In this document: in pieces, positions 9,242 through 19,090 of the stretch
How positions within the stretch are numbered: position 1 is the stretch's first letter
Layout of the letters: each line of letters opens with the position of its first letter
From: Cellvibrionaceae bacterium 1162T.S.0a.05
GTDB lineage: Bacteria; Pseudomonadota; Gammaproteobacteria; Pseudomonadales; Cellvibrionaceae
Assembly: GCA_000964245.1 (NCBI GenBank)
Contig: LANB01000001.1
Coordinates: 2,384,392 to 2,448,391 of the forward strand
Length of the DNA: 64,000 bases
Reading direction: 5' to 3'
Notes under the pieces: generated by a model
Databases searched by the model: none
What the model saw: only the letters and a program-made list of their open reading frames with translations
Told to the model about the DNA's origin: nothing
Translations under genes and position numbers: made by a program

Positions 9242-10372
9242 ATGAAAATAGCTAATTTTAAATATGGGTATGCACAAGGCTTTTCTATTGTTGAACTGCT
9301 TGTATCGCTAGTAATTGCTTCTGTCATTCTAGGTGGTGTGGTTCAGGTTGCTCTAAGCGGAAAGCGATCCGCAATGGATGGCCAGGAAGTTTCATTTATT
9401 CAGGATAATGCGCGTTATGTAATTGATCAGCTCAAACGAGATACGATGGCGGCTGGCTTTATGGGATGTGCAGGAGCGGGAAATACAAACCTTGTGAATG
9501 CGGTCGTAGACGACCTCGACGGATTTATTAATCTGGAGTATGGCATTCAAGGTTATGAAGCTGATGCCGGCGCGACGACTTTCCCTGACGCATATGAAGC
9601 CGACGTGGCTTCAGGTACGGATTCTTATATTGTGCGATATGCTGATGCTGGTCGCGAGTATAAAGTGAAAACACACAGTAATGCTGCAAACACATTTTTC
9701 CTGTGGGAAGCGGAAGAAATTCCACGGGGAACAACGCTCATGGCAACCGACTCAAATTGTCGATCAACCAGCTTGTTTCAATCGGTTGGTAGTGGCAGTT
9801 CTTCAACAGAAATTGATCATACCGCTGACGCATCCAGAAATTGCACCAGTGTCTTAAAAACGGGTGACGCAACCAGTCAGGATTGCAGTACCTGTACGGC
9901 TAGTAGTTGCGGTACATTGGGTTTCACTGGGCAGGATTACTTTAGCGGAAGTGTTGTTATGCCTTACCGCGCTTATGCCTATTACATTGGCGAATCAACT
10001 GTCGTAGCGGGAATGCCTGCTTTGAAAAGAAGAGCGCTTTCCACTGAATCGGGGAATGCTGTAACAATTCTTGAAGAAATTGCTCACGGTGTTGAAGACA
10101 TGCAAGTGAGCTACGGTGTTGACATCAACCAGGACGGTTCGGAAATTCAATTTTTTGATGCAGATGCAATCCCTGATAACGATTCGGATAGTAACCCCGA
10201 TTGGGAGTCGGTAGTCACGGTTAGAATTACTTTGACCTTTAGATCATCAGTGGATGTCTATTCGGAAAATCAAAATGTAGTAGTAAAAATCGACGGCGTG
10301 GACAAAACCTTAAGTACAGATAAGATTCTTCGCCAGGTTGTGACGACGACAATACGCTTAAGGAATACTTAA
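9242..10372 (+). CDS. pilW: minor type IV pilin PilW (second cluster)
   Basis: A 376-aa prepilin with QG^FSIVELLVSLVIASVILGG and Glu at mature position 5, then FIQDNARYVIDQLKRDTMAAG, the PilW signature. It is 50 aa longer than the first-cluster PilW, with a Cys-rich insertion around residues 195-225 (DCSTCTASSCG), and ends in QVVTTTIRLRNT as PilW proteins do. The ATG follows the pilV stop without a gap, and pilX starts one base after its stop. Confidence 0.87.
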   Translation: MKIANFKYGYAQGFSIVELLVSLVIASVILGGVVQVALSGKRSAMDGQEVSFIQDNARYVIDQLKRDTMAAGFMGCAGAGNTNLVNAVVDDLDGFINLEYGIQGYEADAGATTFPDAYEADVASGTDSYIVRYADAGREYKVKTHSNAANTFFLWEAEEIPRGTTLMATDSNCRSTSLFQSVGSGSSSTEIDHTADASRNCTSVLKTGDATSQDCSTCTASSCGTLGFTGQDYFSGSVVMPYRAYAYYIGESTVVAGMPALKRRALSTESGNAVTILEEIAHGVEDMQVSYGVDINQDGSEIQFFDADAIPDNDSDSNPDWESVVTVRITLTFRSSVDVYSENQNVVVKIDGVDKTLSTDKILRQVVTTTIRLRNT

Positions 10373-10373
10373 G

Positions 10374-11012
10374 ATGCAAATAACGACTATAAATCATGGG
10401 CTTAAATCCCAGAGAGGAGCGGCACTGCTTGTATGCTTGATTATCCTGGTGGTGATTACCTTGATTGGAACAGCAAGTATGCGAACTTCAACGATGGAAA
10501 TGAAGATGGCTTCAAGCCAGCGAGACCGGGATACCGCTTTTGCCGCAGCAGAAGCAGCTCTCGCTGCAGCGGAAGATTGGCTGGATGACCAACCCTTGAA
10601 AGAAAATACGCTGTTGATAGACAGCTGTTCTCCCGCGACGTCCTGTTTTGAAATTACCTGTGCGGGTGGAAGATGTTTTCACGGCGAGTATTCCGCTACA
10701 GATACGGAGCTGCAATGTATCGTCGGTGACAGTTCCGGTGCTACACCAACTGTCGATTTTTGGAGTGATGCGACACTTGATGTCTGGAATGACAATAATA
10801 AGCATCGCACGATTACCGTAGCTGGTTTTGATGCTGAAGTGAAATATATTGTCGAATTTCTTTGTTATGTAGATGACGAAGATGCGACTGTATTTGATTC
10901 GTCAAATCCCTATGAGGGGGAGCCTTTGTTTAGAGTTACTGCGTTGGCTGAAGGGAATGGAGAGAAGGCGAGCGTTATGTTGCAGTCGACCTATATGGTG
11001 CTGCCGGAGTAA
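10374..11012 (+). CDS. pilX: minor type IV pilus protein PilX (second cluster)
   Basis: A 212-aa protein with the classic PilX N terminus: QRGAALLVCLIILVVITLIG, then STMEMKMASSQRDRDTAFAAAEAAL. That fits PilX better than the first-cluster copy does. AAGGAA about 8 nt upstream of the ATG at 10374 is a good ribosome binding site. Several Cys in the middle (SCSPATSCFEITCAGGRC) suggest disulfides. It precedes the large pilY1 by five bases. Confidence 0.87.
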   Translation: MQITTINHGLKSQRGAALLVCLIILVVITLIGTASMRTSTMEMKMASSQRDRDTAFAAAEAALAAAEDWLDDQPLKENTLLIDSCSPATSCFEITCAGGRCFHGEYSATDTELQCIVGDSSGATPTVDFWSDATLDVWNDNNKHRTITVAGFDAEVKYIVEFLCYVDDEDATVFDSSNPYEGEPLFRVTALAEGNGEKASVMLQSTYMVLPE

Positions 11013-11017
11013 ACAAT

Positions 11018-14000
11018 ATGAAAAATATATTCAAAAATTCGTACTTGATATTGAGCTTTGTTGTTGCGTTTTCTGCAAAAGCAGACGTTACAGATTTTGC
11101 GGCAAGCCCACCTCTGTTGTCCGACACAACAACTCCTCTGATTATGTTGGCAATGCCCAATGATCACCAGCTCTATTACAAGGCCTATACCGATTGGGAT
11201 GACCTGGATGGTGATGGCACTATTGAAATCACCTATACGCATTCAATTGATTACGCGGGTTACTTTGATTCCTACAAATGTTATTCCTACCTGGCTACAA
11301 GTCAGCGCTTTGACCCTCAAGCAGTGACCACTGATAAATATTGTAATGGAGTCTCAGGCGAATGGAGTGGTAACTTTTTGAACTGGGCAAGCATGACCCG
11401 TATGGATGAAATCCGAAAAGTTTTATATGGCGGTCAAAGGTCAACTGATACTGCAAGCCGAACGGTTCTGGAGCGCGCCTTTTTGCCAAATGACGCTCAT
11501 AGTTTTGCGAAATACTACAACGGTAGCGATCTTTTTAGGCTGACTGAATTTAATGGTTCTGATGTCAATGCAATCAATGCTGATGCATCAAACAGCGGTA
11601 TCACAATTTGTAATACAACAGACGCCTCACGTTCAACGGGGGAGCCGAGACGGTCCGAGCAAGTGGATGATCCGCCCTTGATGAAAATTGTAAAAGGCAA
11701 TTATTCACTTTGGGCTGCAAGCGAACGCTTTCAGTGCGCCTATAACGATGATGGTCGACTGGACGGTAATAAGGGCGAAAATGGTAATAGCCCGAGTTCA
11801 TTGTTACGTGCCTATGGTGATAGTCCCAATTCTTCTGAAAGAATCGGCGAGTATGTCGTTCGAGTAAGTGTTTGTCAGGCCTCTTTATTAGGTACAGAAG
11901 ATTGTAAAGAATACCCCAGCGGGAATTACAAACCCGTTGGTCTACTGCAAGAGTTTGGTGATGACGATAGTGTTCATTTCGGTCTGATGACTGGCAGTTT
12001 CCTGAGAAACAAGGACGGCGGTATTTTGAGAAAAAATATCGGATCAATCAGTGATGAGGTGAACATTGATACCGATGGTACTTTCAAGAGTGCAGCAGGC
12101 ATCATACAAACCCTGGACACATTCAGAATCGTTGGATATGAATTCTGGAATTGGTGGGACGATAGCAATCACGGCACCTATCGAAATTACGATGATTGCA
12201 CCTGGGGCCGCAGCTCCTTTCCCAATGGTGATTGTAAAAACTGGGGTAACCCCTTTGCAGAAATTTTGCTTGAGTGTTACCGATACTTCGGCGGGCAATC
12301 TGCAACGACCTCTTACTCGACATCGGATACCTCAGTCCTGTCTGGGCTCAGCGCACCTTCCTGGGTATCTGGTGGGCCAGTCACCTCTACGAATGCTTGT
12401 GCGAAATTAAATGTTATCGCATTTAACGCCAGTACAATTTCCTACGATGGTGATGGATTAAGTGGTTTCTCGGATATTGTTGATAGTTCCGATCCCACAG
12501 TCGCGTCGTCTGCTGCAGCAGCGACCAACAGAGTAGGAATTGGCGAGGGTATATCCGGAAATGACTACTTTGTTGGTGAAGCTGAGGGAAGTGGAGATCA
12601 ATTGTGTACCGGAAAAACTGTAAATAATCTCGGTACAGTAGAAGGGACTTGTTCCGACGCTCCGCGCCTTGACGGTACCTACAACGTCGCGGGCATCGCG
12701 CATCACGCACACGTCAACGATATTGCGCCGAGTGTACCCGGTGACCAATTGGTTACAACTTACGGTGTAACACTTTCCCCTGCAATTCCTGAAGTAAAAA
12801 TACCCGTGCCTGGTTCCAGCGGTAAAACCGTTTCGATTCTTCCTGCTTGCCGCAACAACACCGTCGGTGGTAATTGCGGTTTGGTAGACTTCAAAATTTT
12901 GGTGCCCTATACCCTCTCGGGCTCGAAAGCGAGAGGTGCATTTTATGTTAACTGGGAAGACTCGGAGCAAGGTGGGGATTACGACCAGGATATGGCGGGT
13001 GTTTTAAGTTACGAGATCAGTTCCACTGAAATAGAAATTGAAACGCAAATTGTTGGTGAATCGACTCCGAATGCAGTTGGTTTTGGTTATATTCTCGGTG
13101 GTACTGACGATGATGGTTTCCACGCTCACTCTGGAATTCACGGCTATAACGGCTTTGGTTGTGCCAGTGTATCGGGTGGTTGTCAGCATTGGCACTCAGC
13201 TTCCGACGAAGACTACAATATAGGCACGTCGTCGGCGTCTCTTCTCGAACAGCCGCTGTACTATGCAGCCAAGTGGGGCGGTTTTGTTAGTGACGGCACA
13301 ATAGATTCCACTGTCAACGAACCGATACCGGATAATGTCAGTGAGTGGGATGTAAAAAATAATTCTACGGGTGCCTATGGTTCAGATGGCGTTCCAGACA
13401 ATTACTTTCTTGCAATTGATCCCGCTGAATTAAAAGGGCAGTTGCAAACAGTTATCCGCGATATTCTTGCGAGAACCTCTTCCGGTACAGCGGCTTCGGT
13501 TGTAACAAGTACAGGTGCCGGTGAGGGTGCAGTTTATCAGGCGCTCTATAATCCTCGATATGATTCTGATTCCGGTACCGGTAACCAAAGCGTGACCTGG
13601 GTCGGAACACTTCATGCGTTGTTTCTCGATCGCTATGGTGAATTGCGTGAGGATATTGTCCCGACGGGTGAGTCTGCGGGTGAACTCACAAACAGCGACC
13701 CAATTGTCACAATTTATTACGATGCGGCTCTGGGTAAAACCATGATTCAACGTTATAACGTGGGTACGGATGGTAAGCGCTCGACTGCGTTGGGAACACC
13801 GGTTGAAATTGACGAAATCGATCCTATCTGGAGCGCGCGAGACCAATTATCGAGCTTAACAAATCTGACCTCTAATCGATTGAATTTCAGTTCAAGTGCA
13901 GCCGGTGGCCGTTATATCTTTACCGGTATTGATGACGACAGTACCGGGTGGATTGAGCAGGATGAAATAACGCCGTTTGAGAGTTCAACTTTCTTGAAGT

Positions 14001-15901
14001 CTGGAGGAACAGATAATTTCCGTCTATTGGGTTTTGAGGATGCAGACACTGACACCGAGATTGGTAACCTGATTAATTTCCTTCGCGGCGATGAAACTGT
14101 GAGCGGTATGAGAAACCGAACCATTGAATATGATGGTAATCTCTTGAATGGTGAAGAGCCCTGGTTGTTAGGCGATATCGTTCACTCCTCGCCTGCAGTA
14201 TTGACCAGGCCAACCAGTTTCTATGACCTTACTTACAATGACAAAACATACAAGACTTTTGTCAATGAAGTCAGCGATCGTCGACAAGTTGTTTATGTCG
14301 GTGCCAATGACGGAATGTTGCATGCATTCAATGGCGGTTTTTTTGATCCTACGACGAAAAATTACAAAACAACAAACGGGACTGAAACCGCACATCCTTT
14401 GGGTAGCGAAATGTGGGCGTATGTTCCCTACAATCTGCTCCCGCATTTAAACTACCTGGCTGATCCTTCGTACCCACATGTTTACTATGTAGACGGCGAG
14501 CCACAGGTTTTTGAAGTCAATGATATTTGGTCCGCTGGAAGTGGCGTAACGCACCCTGAAGGCTGGGGAAGTATTCTCGTCGTCGGTATGCGTTTTGGTG
14601 GGGGAGAAATACAAGTTGACCCCGACAGCGATATCGATGCGGATACCAGTGATGACCTGACTATGCGGTCGTCCTTTATTATTATGGACGTCACCGATCC
14701 GGAATCCCCACCTGAAATTATCGGTGAGATTTCACATGCGGATCTGGGTTACACCGTGTCACGCCCAACGTTAATCAAGCACAGAAGCGTCAATCCGGTA
14801 ACAGGCACTTACGAGACGCCCGCGACCAACAACTGGTATCTTGTTTTTGGCTCAGGGCCCGCAGGTACAAGTTCCAGTACACGAAAAGATGCCCTTGATC
14901 ATGCTACAAGCACAAAAAGCGCAAAAGTATTTATCTATGATTTAAAAAATAGAAGTTTGTCTGTTGTTGATACCGGTATTAGTAACGCTTTTGTTGGAGG
15001 TATCACGGCGGCAGATTGGAACAATGACTTCATAGATGATGCAATTTATTTTGGTGTGGTTGGTGGTACCGAAGCGAGCCCCTCAGGGCGCTTAATGCGA
15101 GCGAAACTTAACTGGAACACCGGTGGCGCATTGACGGGTACGCCACTAAGTATGAGTAATGTTGTTGATGTAACGACTCAGGCCTTTAGTGCGGCACCGA
15201 CAATTTCTCGTGATCGTTCTGGAAATTTTTGGGTATTTAGCGGCACCGGACGTTTTTACACAGTTGAAGATAACTTGAGTACCGCAACACAAAGCTACTA
15301 CGGAATTAAAGATCCAGATGCAGCAGCGATGGGTGGCGGTACTACGGTAATACACAATAGTGAGCTTGTAGAAACGACGGGCATAGACGTTTTTGCAAAC
15401 GGTACGGTACGCAGAAGTGGTAGTAGTAGTTTCACTTTAAACACCGGACAGATTGTCGATAGCTACAATAAAATCCAGGCTGCAGTGGTTGAAGAAGATG
15501 GTTGGTTTTTTGATTTTTCTTCGAATTTGGAGCGCAGTGTGACCAAGGCCGCGCTTTCGGAAGAATCACTGGTCTTTACGACTTATACTCCGACCGGTCA
15601 AGCCTGTGACCCCGACGGCGAAGGTAAGCTTTATGCTCCAAGTTTTCAAACAGGTTTACCTGGACCTTTTGCTCCTCTGGATACAGACTCCTCAACGACT
15701 TTTGGTAGTTCAGAGCTTGTTAACATGAGTGTGAGCCTGGGTATCGGTAACCCCTCTGCTCCAACAATATATCGTGATGCAGAAGGTAAGAGCCGTGCGA
15801 TTGTGCAAACATCGACAGGTGAAATTGTTAATCAGCATATTGAGGGCGATACTGGTCGAGGGAAACGTCAATCATGGCGGGAAGTGCCCATTACCTGGTA
15901 A
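11018..15901 (+). CDS. pilY1: PilY1-type pilus tip adhesin (long form)
   Basis: 1627 aa with a signal peptide (cleavage near AKA, residue 22) and GGAG 7 nt upstream of the start. The N-terminal region carries the long-PilY1 motifs DDLDGDGTIEITYTHSIDY and WSGNFLNWASMTRMDEIRK. The middle (about 190-900) is Gly/Ser/Asp-rich and probably contains the adhesin/vWA-type part. From about residue 1045 the C-terminal beta-propeller is clear: LLGDIVHSSPAV, YVGANDGMLHAFNGGF, WAYVPYNLLPHL and YYVDGEPQVFE. An Asp-rich stretch (DPDSDIDADTSDD) in the propeller may bind calcium. PilY1 sits at the pilus tip and controls assembly and retraction. Two PilY1 forms side by side suggest pili with different tips. Confidence 0.88.
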   Translation: MKNIFKNSYLILSFVVAFSAKADVTDFAASPPLLSDTTTPLIMLAMPNDHQLYYKAYTDWDDLDGDGTIEITYTHSIDYAGYFDSYKCYSYLATSQRFDPQAVTTDKYCNGVSGEWSGNFLNWASMTRMDEIRKVLYGGQRSTDTASRTVLERAFLPNDAHSFAKYYNGSDLFRLTEFNGSDVNAINADASNSGITICNTTDASRSTGEPRRSEQVDDPPLMKIVKGNYSLWAASERFQCAYNDDGRLDGNKGENGNSPSSLLRAYGDSPNSSERIGEYVVRVSVCQASLLGTEDCKEYPSGNYKPVGLLQEFGDDDSVHFGLMTGSFLRNKDGGILRKNIGSISDEVNIDTDGTFKSAAGIIQTLDTFRIVGYEFWNWWDDSNHGTYRNYDDCTWGRSSFPNGDCKNWGNPFAEILLECYRYFGGQSATTSYSTSDTSVLSGLSAPSWVSGGPVTSTNACAKLNVIAFNASTISYDGDGLSGFSDIVDSSDPTVASSAAAATNRVGIGEGISGNDYFVGEAEGSGDQLCTGKTVNNLGTVEGTCSDAPRLDGTYNVAGIAHHAHVNDIAPSVPGDQLVTTYGVTLSPAIPEVKIPVPGSSGKTVSILPACRNNTVGGNCGLVDFKILVPYTLSGSKARGAFYVNWEDSEQGGDYDQDMAGVLSYEISSTEIEIETQIVGESTPNAVGFGYILGGTDDDGFHAHSGIHGYNGFGCASVSGGCQHWHSASDEDYNIGTSSASLLEQPLYYAAKWGGFVSDGTIDSTVNEPIPDNVSEWDVKNNSTGAYGSDGVPDNYFLAIDPAELKGQLQTVIRDILARTSSGTAASVVTSTGAGEGAVYQALYNPRYDSDSGTGNQSVTWVGTLHALFLDRYGELREDIVPTGESAGELTNSDPIVTIYYDAALGKTMIQRYNVGTDGKRSTALGTPVEIDEIDPIWSARDQLSSLTNLTSNRLNFSSSAAGGRYIFTGIDDDSTGWIEQDEITPFESSTFLKSGGTDNFRLLGFEDADTDTEIGNLINFLRGDETVSGMRNRTIEYDGNLLNGEEPWLLGDIVHSSPAVLTRPTSFYDLTYNDKTYKTFVNEVSDRRQVVYVGANDGMLHAFNGGFFDPTTKNYKTTNGTETAHPLGSEMWAYVPYNLLPHLNYLADPSYPHVYYVDGEPQVFEVNDIWSAGSGVTHPEGWGSILVVGMRFGGGEIQVDPDSDIDADTSDDLTMRSSFIIMDVTDPESPPEIIGEISHADLGYTVSRPTLIKHRSVNPVTGTYETPATNNWYLVFGSGPAGTSSSTRKDALDHATSTKSAKVFIYDLKNRSLSVVDTGISNAFVGGITAADWNNDFIDDAIYFGVVGGTEASPSGRLMRAKLNWNTGGALTGTPLSMSNVVDVTTQAFSAAPTISRDRSGNFWVFSGTGRFYTVEDNLSTATQSYYGIKDPDAAAMGGGTTVIHNSELVETTGIDVFANGTVRRSGSSSFTLNTGQIVDSYNKIQAAVVEEDGWFFDFSSNLERSVTKAALSEESLVFTTYTPTGQACDPDGEGKLYAPSFQTGLPGPFAPLDTDSSTTFGSSELVNMSVSLGIGNPSAPTIYRDAEGKSRAIVQTSTGEIVNQHIEGDTGRGKRQSWREVPITW

Positions 15902-15946
15902 TTGAATTAATGTAATTGCCGATAAATTTGAAAGGTGAATTGATTT

Positions 15947-16357
15947 ATGAAAACTCGAAGACAATTGGGTTTTAGTTTGACTGAGTTATTGATTGTTGTT
16001 GCCTTGATTGCTGTTTTAGCTGGCATAGCCTGGCCATCGTACAAGAACTCTGTACAGAAAACCCGGCGCGCAGACGGTAAGGAAGCCTTGCTAAGCGCGG
16101 CAGCTATGCAGGAAAAAATATTCTTGCAACGTAATAGATACAGTGGAGATATCAGCGAGCTGGGTGGCAATGCAAGTAAGGATGGCCACTATACGATCAG
16201 CGTGACCCAGTCAGGTGGAAATACAACTTACCTCTTAACCGCAACTGCCACCGGAGTTCAAACGAGTGACTCCGACTGCTCCACTTTCACGGTCAACCAC
16301 ATAGGCCTACAAAAAGCCTACGATTCAGGAAGTTCTGAAAACCCTGACTGTTGGTAA
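15947..16357 (+). CDS. pilE: type IV pilin, PilE-like (second cluster)
   Basis: A 136-aa prepilin: leader MKTRRQLG, then FSLTELLIVVALIAVLAGIA, WPSYKNSVQKTRRADGKEALL and the PilE-type AAMQEKIFLQRNRYSG. The last Cys pair (DSDCST to NPDCW) forms the C-terminal loop. AAGGTG lies about 9 nt upstream of the ATG. It closes the second cluster, as pilE follows pilY1 in Pseudomonas-type clusters. Most likely a minor pilin. Confidence 0.87.
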   Translation: MKTRRQLGFSLTELLIVVALIAVLAGIAWPSYKNSVQKTRRADGKEALLSAAAMQEKIFLQRNRYSGDISELGGNASKDGHYTISVTQSGGNTTYLLTATATGVQTSDSDCSTFTVNHIGLQKAYDSGSSENPDCW

Positions 16358-16393
16358 GCACTTAATTTTACCTGCCTTTTAGTCAATTGGACT

Positions 16394-16428
16394 ATAATGG
16401 GCACGGAGTAACACTTCGAGCCCATTAT
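16394..16428. promoter_or_regulatory. inverted repeat over a possible -10 just upstream of the GH3 gene
   Basis: Perfect 9-bp arms ATAATGGGC (16394-16402) and GCCCATTAT (16420-16428) flank 17 bp and end one base before the GH3 start codon. The left arm overlaps TATAAT (16393-16398), a good -10 box; no strong -35 is seen 16-18 bp upstream. It could be a repressor operator or a hairpin in the mRNA leader; the nearest GGAG lies in the loop, too far from the ATG to act as a linear ribosome binding site. Confidence 0.4.
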
Positions 16429-16429
16429 T

Positions 16430-19045
16430 ATGAAAAAAATACTAATTCCTTTTTTATGCGTCTGTTTAATTCTTGCGTCTTGTCAACAGCAGGAAACGTC
16501 TGATCAAAACCAGCAAGCCTGGTTCAATACCACTCTTAGCCTTGAGCAGCGAGTTGATGCACTTGTCGACGAGATGACGCTCGCCGAAAAAATTTCTCAA
16601 ATGTATAACGAAGCCCCTGCAATCGAGCGCTTGGGTGTGCCTGCTTACAATTGGTGGAATGAGGCTTTGCATGGCGTTGCACGCGCCGGTAAAGCGACTG
16701 TGTTTCCTCAAGCGATAGGCATGGCTGCCATGTTCGACGAACAAATGATGCATGATATTGCGACGGTGATTTCCGATGAAGCGCGAGCAAAACATCATTA
16801 TTATTTTGATAATGGCGTTGTCGCCAAGTACACAGGCCTCACATTCTGGTCGCCGAATATCAATATTTTTCGCGACCCACGTTGGGGCCGGGGCCAGGAA
16901 ACCTATGGCGAAGATCCATTTCTCACCGGCGAGCTAGCGGTACAATTTATCAAGGGCTTACAAGGAGATGACAAAAAATATTTAAAAACCTCCGCAATGG
17001 CAAAACATTTTGCGGTACACAGTGGGCCTGAAAAATCACGTCATTCTGATAATTACCACTCCTCACCGCGCGATTTTTATGAAACGTATTTGCCTGCATT
17101 TGAAACTGCAGTAAAAGAAGCAAACGTTGAATCAATTATGTGTGCCTACAATCGTGTTAACGATGATCCAGCTTGTGGTAATGACTACTTGCTCAAGGAT
17201 GTGTTGCGCGGTAAATGGGGTTTTAAGGGGCATGTAGTGTCTGACTGTGGCGCGATATCCGATTTTTATGATCGCAGTGCTCACAATGTTGTTCGCGCAC
17301 CTTCTGCAGCAGCAGCCTGGGCTGTTCGCAGCGGTACAGATTTGAATTGCGGTACCGGCCATCTCAGTGTCTTCGCTAATTTGCATTTTGCAGTGCAACG
17401 AAACTTCATCACCGAAGAAGAAATTGACCAGGCAGTGAAACGTTTGTTTACAACGCGTTTTAAACTGGGTTTGTTTGATCCAAAAGAAGATGTTGCATTT
17501 GCAAATATTCCGATGGATGTCGTTGGTCAGGAAAGCCACCTGGCGCTAACAGAGGAAGCCGCACGAAAATCGCTGGTGTTACTCAAAAATAATGGTTTAT
17601 TACCCTTAAAGAAAGGTCAGAAAGTCGCGGTAATTGGGCCGAATGCGACGAACCCGGATGTGCTCGTCGGAAATTACAACGGTACCCCGATTAAACCTGT
17701 ATCGGTTCTGGACGGCATTCGCAGTTATCTCGGCGAAGAAAATGTCAGCTATGCGGCGGGCTCCAGTTTGAGTGGAGACATTTACGGGCACTATGCCGTC
17801 GTTGGTGCGGATAACTTTTTCCACACGGATGAGCAAGGAAGCGAACAGCGAGGCTTAGAGGCCTCTTATTATGAAGCGAAGCTTAACCCACCGAATCGTT
17901 ATGGGCGTACTTCTGGCGAAAAAGTCGGTGAGCCGGTGATTCAGCGTGTTGAAGAAGTGATTGATTTCTATTGGCAACGTTCACCTCTGGATGACAGCGT
18001 TTTTGATGAGTTTGCTGTCGAGTGGGAGGGCCTTCTAAAACCTGTTGAAAGTGGTGTTTATCGCTTTCAAACGATTGGTAAGGTTGAGATCAATGGGGAA
18101 GAAATCGAGGAAAGTATCACGCTTGAAGCAGGTAAGCGCTACGATCTAAAAGTGTCTCGTGTCTTTGTTCGCTCGGAGTGGGGCAATCCGCTTGAGGCCA
18201 ATATCGATTTACGCTGGGTCAATGAAAGTCGCAACCGCGTTGCCGACGCTGTCGCCGCTGCGGAACAGGCAGATGTGATTATTTTCGTGGGCGGTATTTC
18301 TCCTCGCCTTGAGGGTGAAGAAATGCCTGTTGACCTGGACGGTTTTGATTATGGTGACCGCACACATATCAAGCTGCCCGGAGCACAGCAGGATGTGATC
18401 GAGGTGTTGGAAGCCTTGGGCAAGCCCATGGTGATGATCAACTTCAGTGGCAGTGCCATCGCGCTGAATTGGCAGGATCAAAATCTCGATGCACTTGTAC
18501 AGGCGTTTTATCCGGGAGAAGCGACGGGTAAGGCTGTAGCGGATTTACTTTGGGGGGAATACAGCCCGGCAGGAAAGCTGCCTGTGACCTTCTACCGCAG
18601 CATCGATGATTTGCCCGGCTTTAAGGATTACGATGTGGGTAACCGAACCTACAAGTACTATAAAGGCCGGAGCCTCTACCCATTTGGTCATGGCCTTACG
18701 TATAGTAAATTCTCCTATACCGAACCGGCGGCAGAAAAATCGGACAAAGGCCTGAGTGTGACTGTTGAGGTGAGCAATCAGGGAGGGATGGACAGTGATC
18801 AGGTGACCCAGGTCTACCTGAGCCTGGTGAATGCCCCTTCGTATGTTCCACAGAAAGAATTAGTCGCGTTCACGCGCCATCACCTCAAGGCCGGCGAGAG
18901 CGCCCGTTTGAGCTTTACCATTGAGGACAAGCAGCTCGGTTATATCGACGAAGCAGGCGAGCACCAGGCTTATCAGGGGCCGATTAAACTGGTGATTGGT
19001 GCCGACCAATTTATAAATAAAATCGATCTGACAAGCCAACTGTAA
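16430..19045 (+). CDS. GH3 beta-glucosidase/beta-xylosidase lipoprotein with PA14 insert
   Basis: 871 aa. The N terminus ends in a lipobox (LILASC), so it should be a lipid-anchored envelope protein. The GH3 TIM-barrel domain follows: YNWWNEALHGVAR, FWSPNINIFRDPRWGRGQE, TYGEDP, the substrate-binding KHF motif (AMAKHFAVHSGPEKSRH) and the nucleophile Asp in HVVSDCGAIS (about residue 271). The GH3 C-terminal alpha/beta sandwich is interrupted by a PA14-like insertion (about 470-600, RGLEASYYEAKL to IDLRWVN). A fibronectin III-like domain ends the protein (YPFGHGLTYSKFSY onward). The barrel motifs are closest to the family branch containing beta-xylosidases and PA14-bearing beta-glucosidases; sequence alone does not decide the sugar. 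It probably trims oligosaccharides released by secreted endo-enzymes. Confidence 0.9.
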   Translation: MKKILIPFLCVCLILASCQQQETSDQNQQAWFNTTLSLEQRVDALVDEMTLAEKISQMYNEAPAIERLGVPAYNWWNEALHGVARAGKATVFPQAIGMAAMFDEQMMHDIATVISDEARAKHHYYFDNGVVAKYTGLTFWSPNINIFRDPRWGRGQETYGEDPFLTGELAVQFIKGLQGDDKKYLKTSAMAKHFAVHSGPEKSRHSDNYHSSPRDFYETYLPAFETAVKEANVESIMCAYNRVNDDPACGNDYLLKDVLRGKWGFKGHVVSDCGAISDFYDRSAHNVVRAPSAAAAWAVRSGTDLNCGTGHLSVFANLHFAVQRNFITEEEIDQAVKRLFTTRFKLGLFDPKEDVAFANIPMDVVGQESHLALTEEAARKSLVLLKNNGLLPLKKGQKVAVIGPNATNPDVLVGNYNGTPIKPVSVLDGIRSYLGEENVSYAAGSSLSGDIYGHYAVVGADNFFHTDEQGSEQRGLEASYYEAKLNPPNRYGRTSGEKVGEPVIQRVEEVIDFYWQRSPLDDSVFDEFAVEWEGLLKPVESGVYRFQTIGKVEINGEEIEESITLEAGKRYDLKVSRVFVRSEWGNPLEANIDLRWVNESRNRVADAVAAAEQADVIIFVGGISPRLEGEEMPVDLDGFDYGDRTHIKLPGAQQDVIEVLEALGKPMVMINFSGSAIALNWQDQNLDALVQAFYPGEATGKAVADLLWGEYSPAGKLPVTFYRSIDDLPGFKDYDVGNRTYKYYKGRSLYPFGHGLTYSKFSYTEPAAEKSDKGLSVTVEVSNQGGMDSDQVTQVYLSLVNAPSYVPQKELVAFTRHHLKAGESARLSFTIEDKQLGYIDEAGEHQAYQGPIKLVIGADQFINKIDLTSQL

Positions 19046-19064
19046 ACCTCATTCTTACCCAATT

Positions 19065-19090
19065 CGTGGCCGGCTTTCGAGCTGGCCACG
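19065..19090 (+). terminator. hairpin after the GH3 gene, possible terminator
   Basis: An 11-bp stem (one G-T pair) with a TTCG tetraloop, 19065-19075 with 19080-19090, lies 20 bp after the GH3 stop. No T-run follows, so termination is likely but not certain. Confidence 0.5.
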
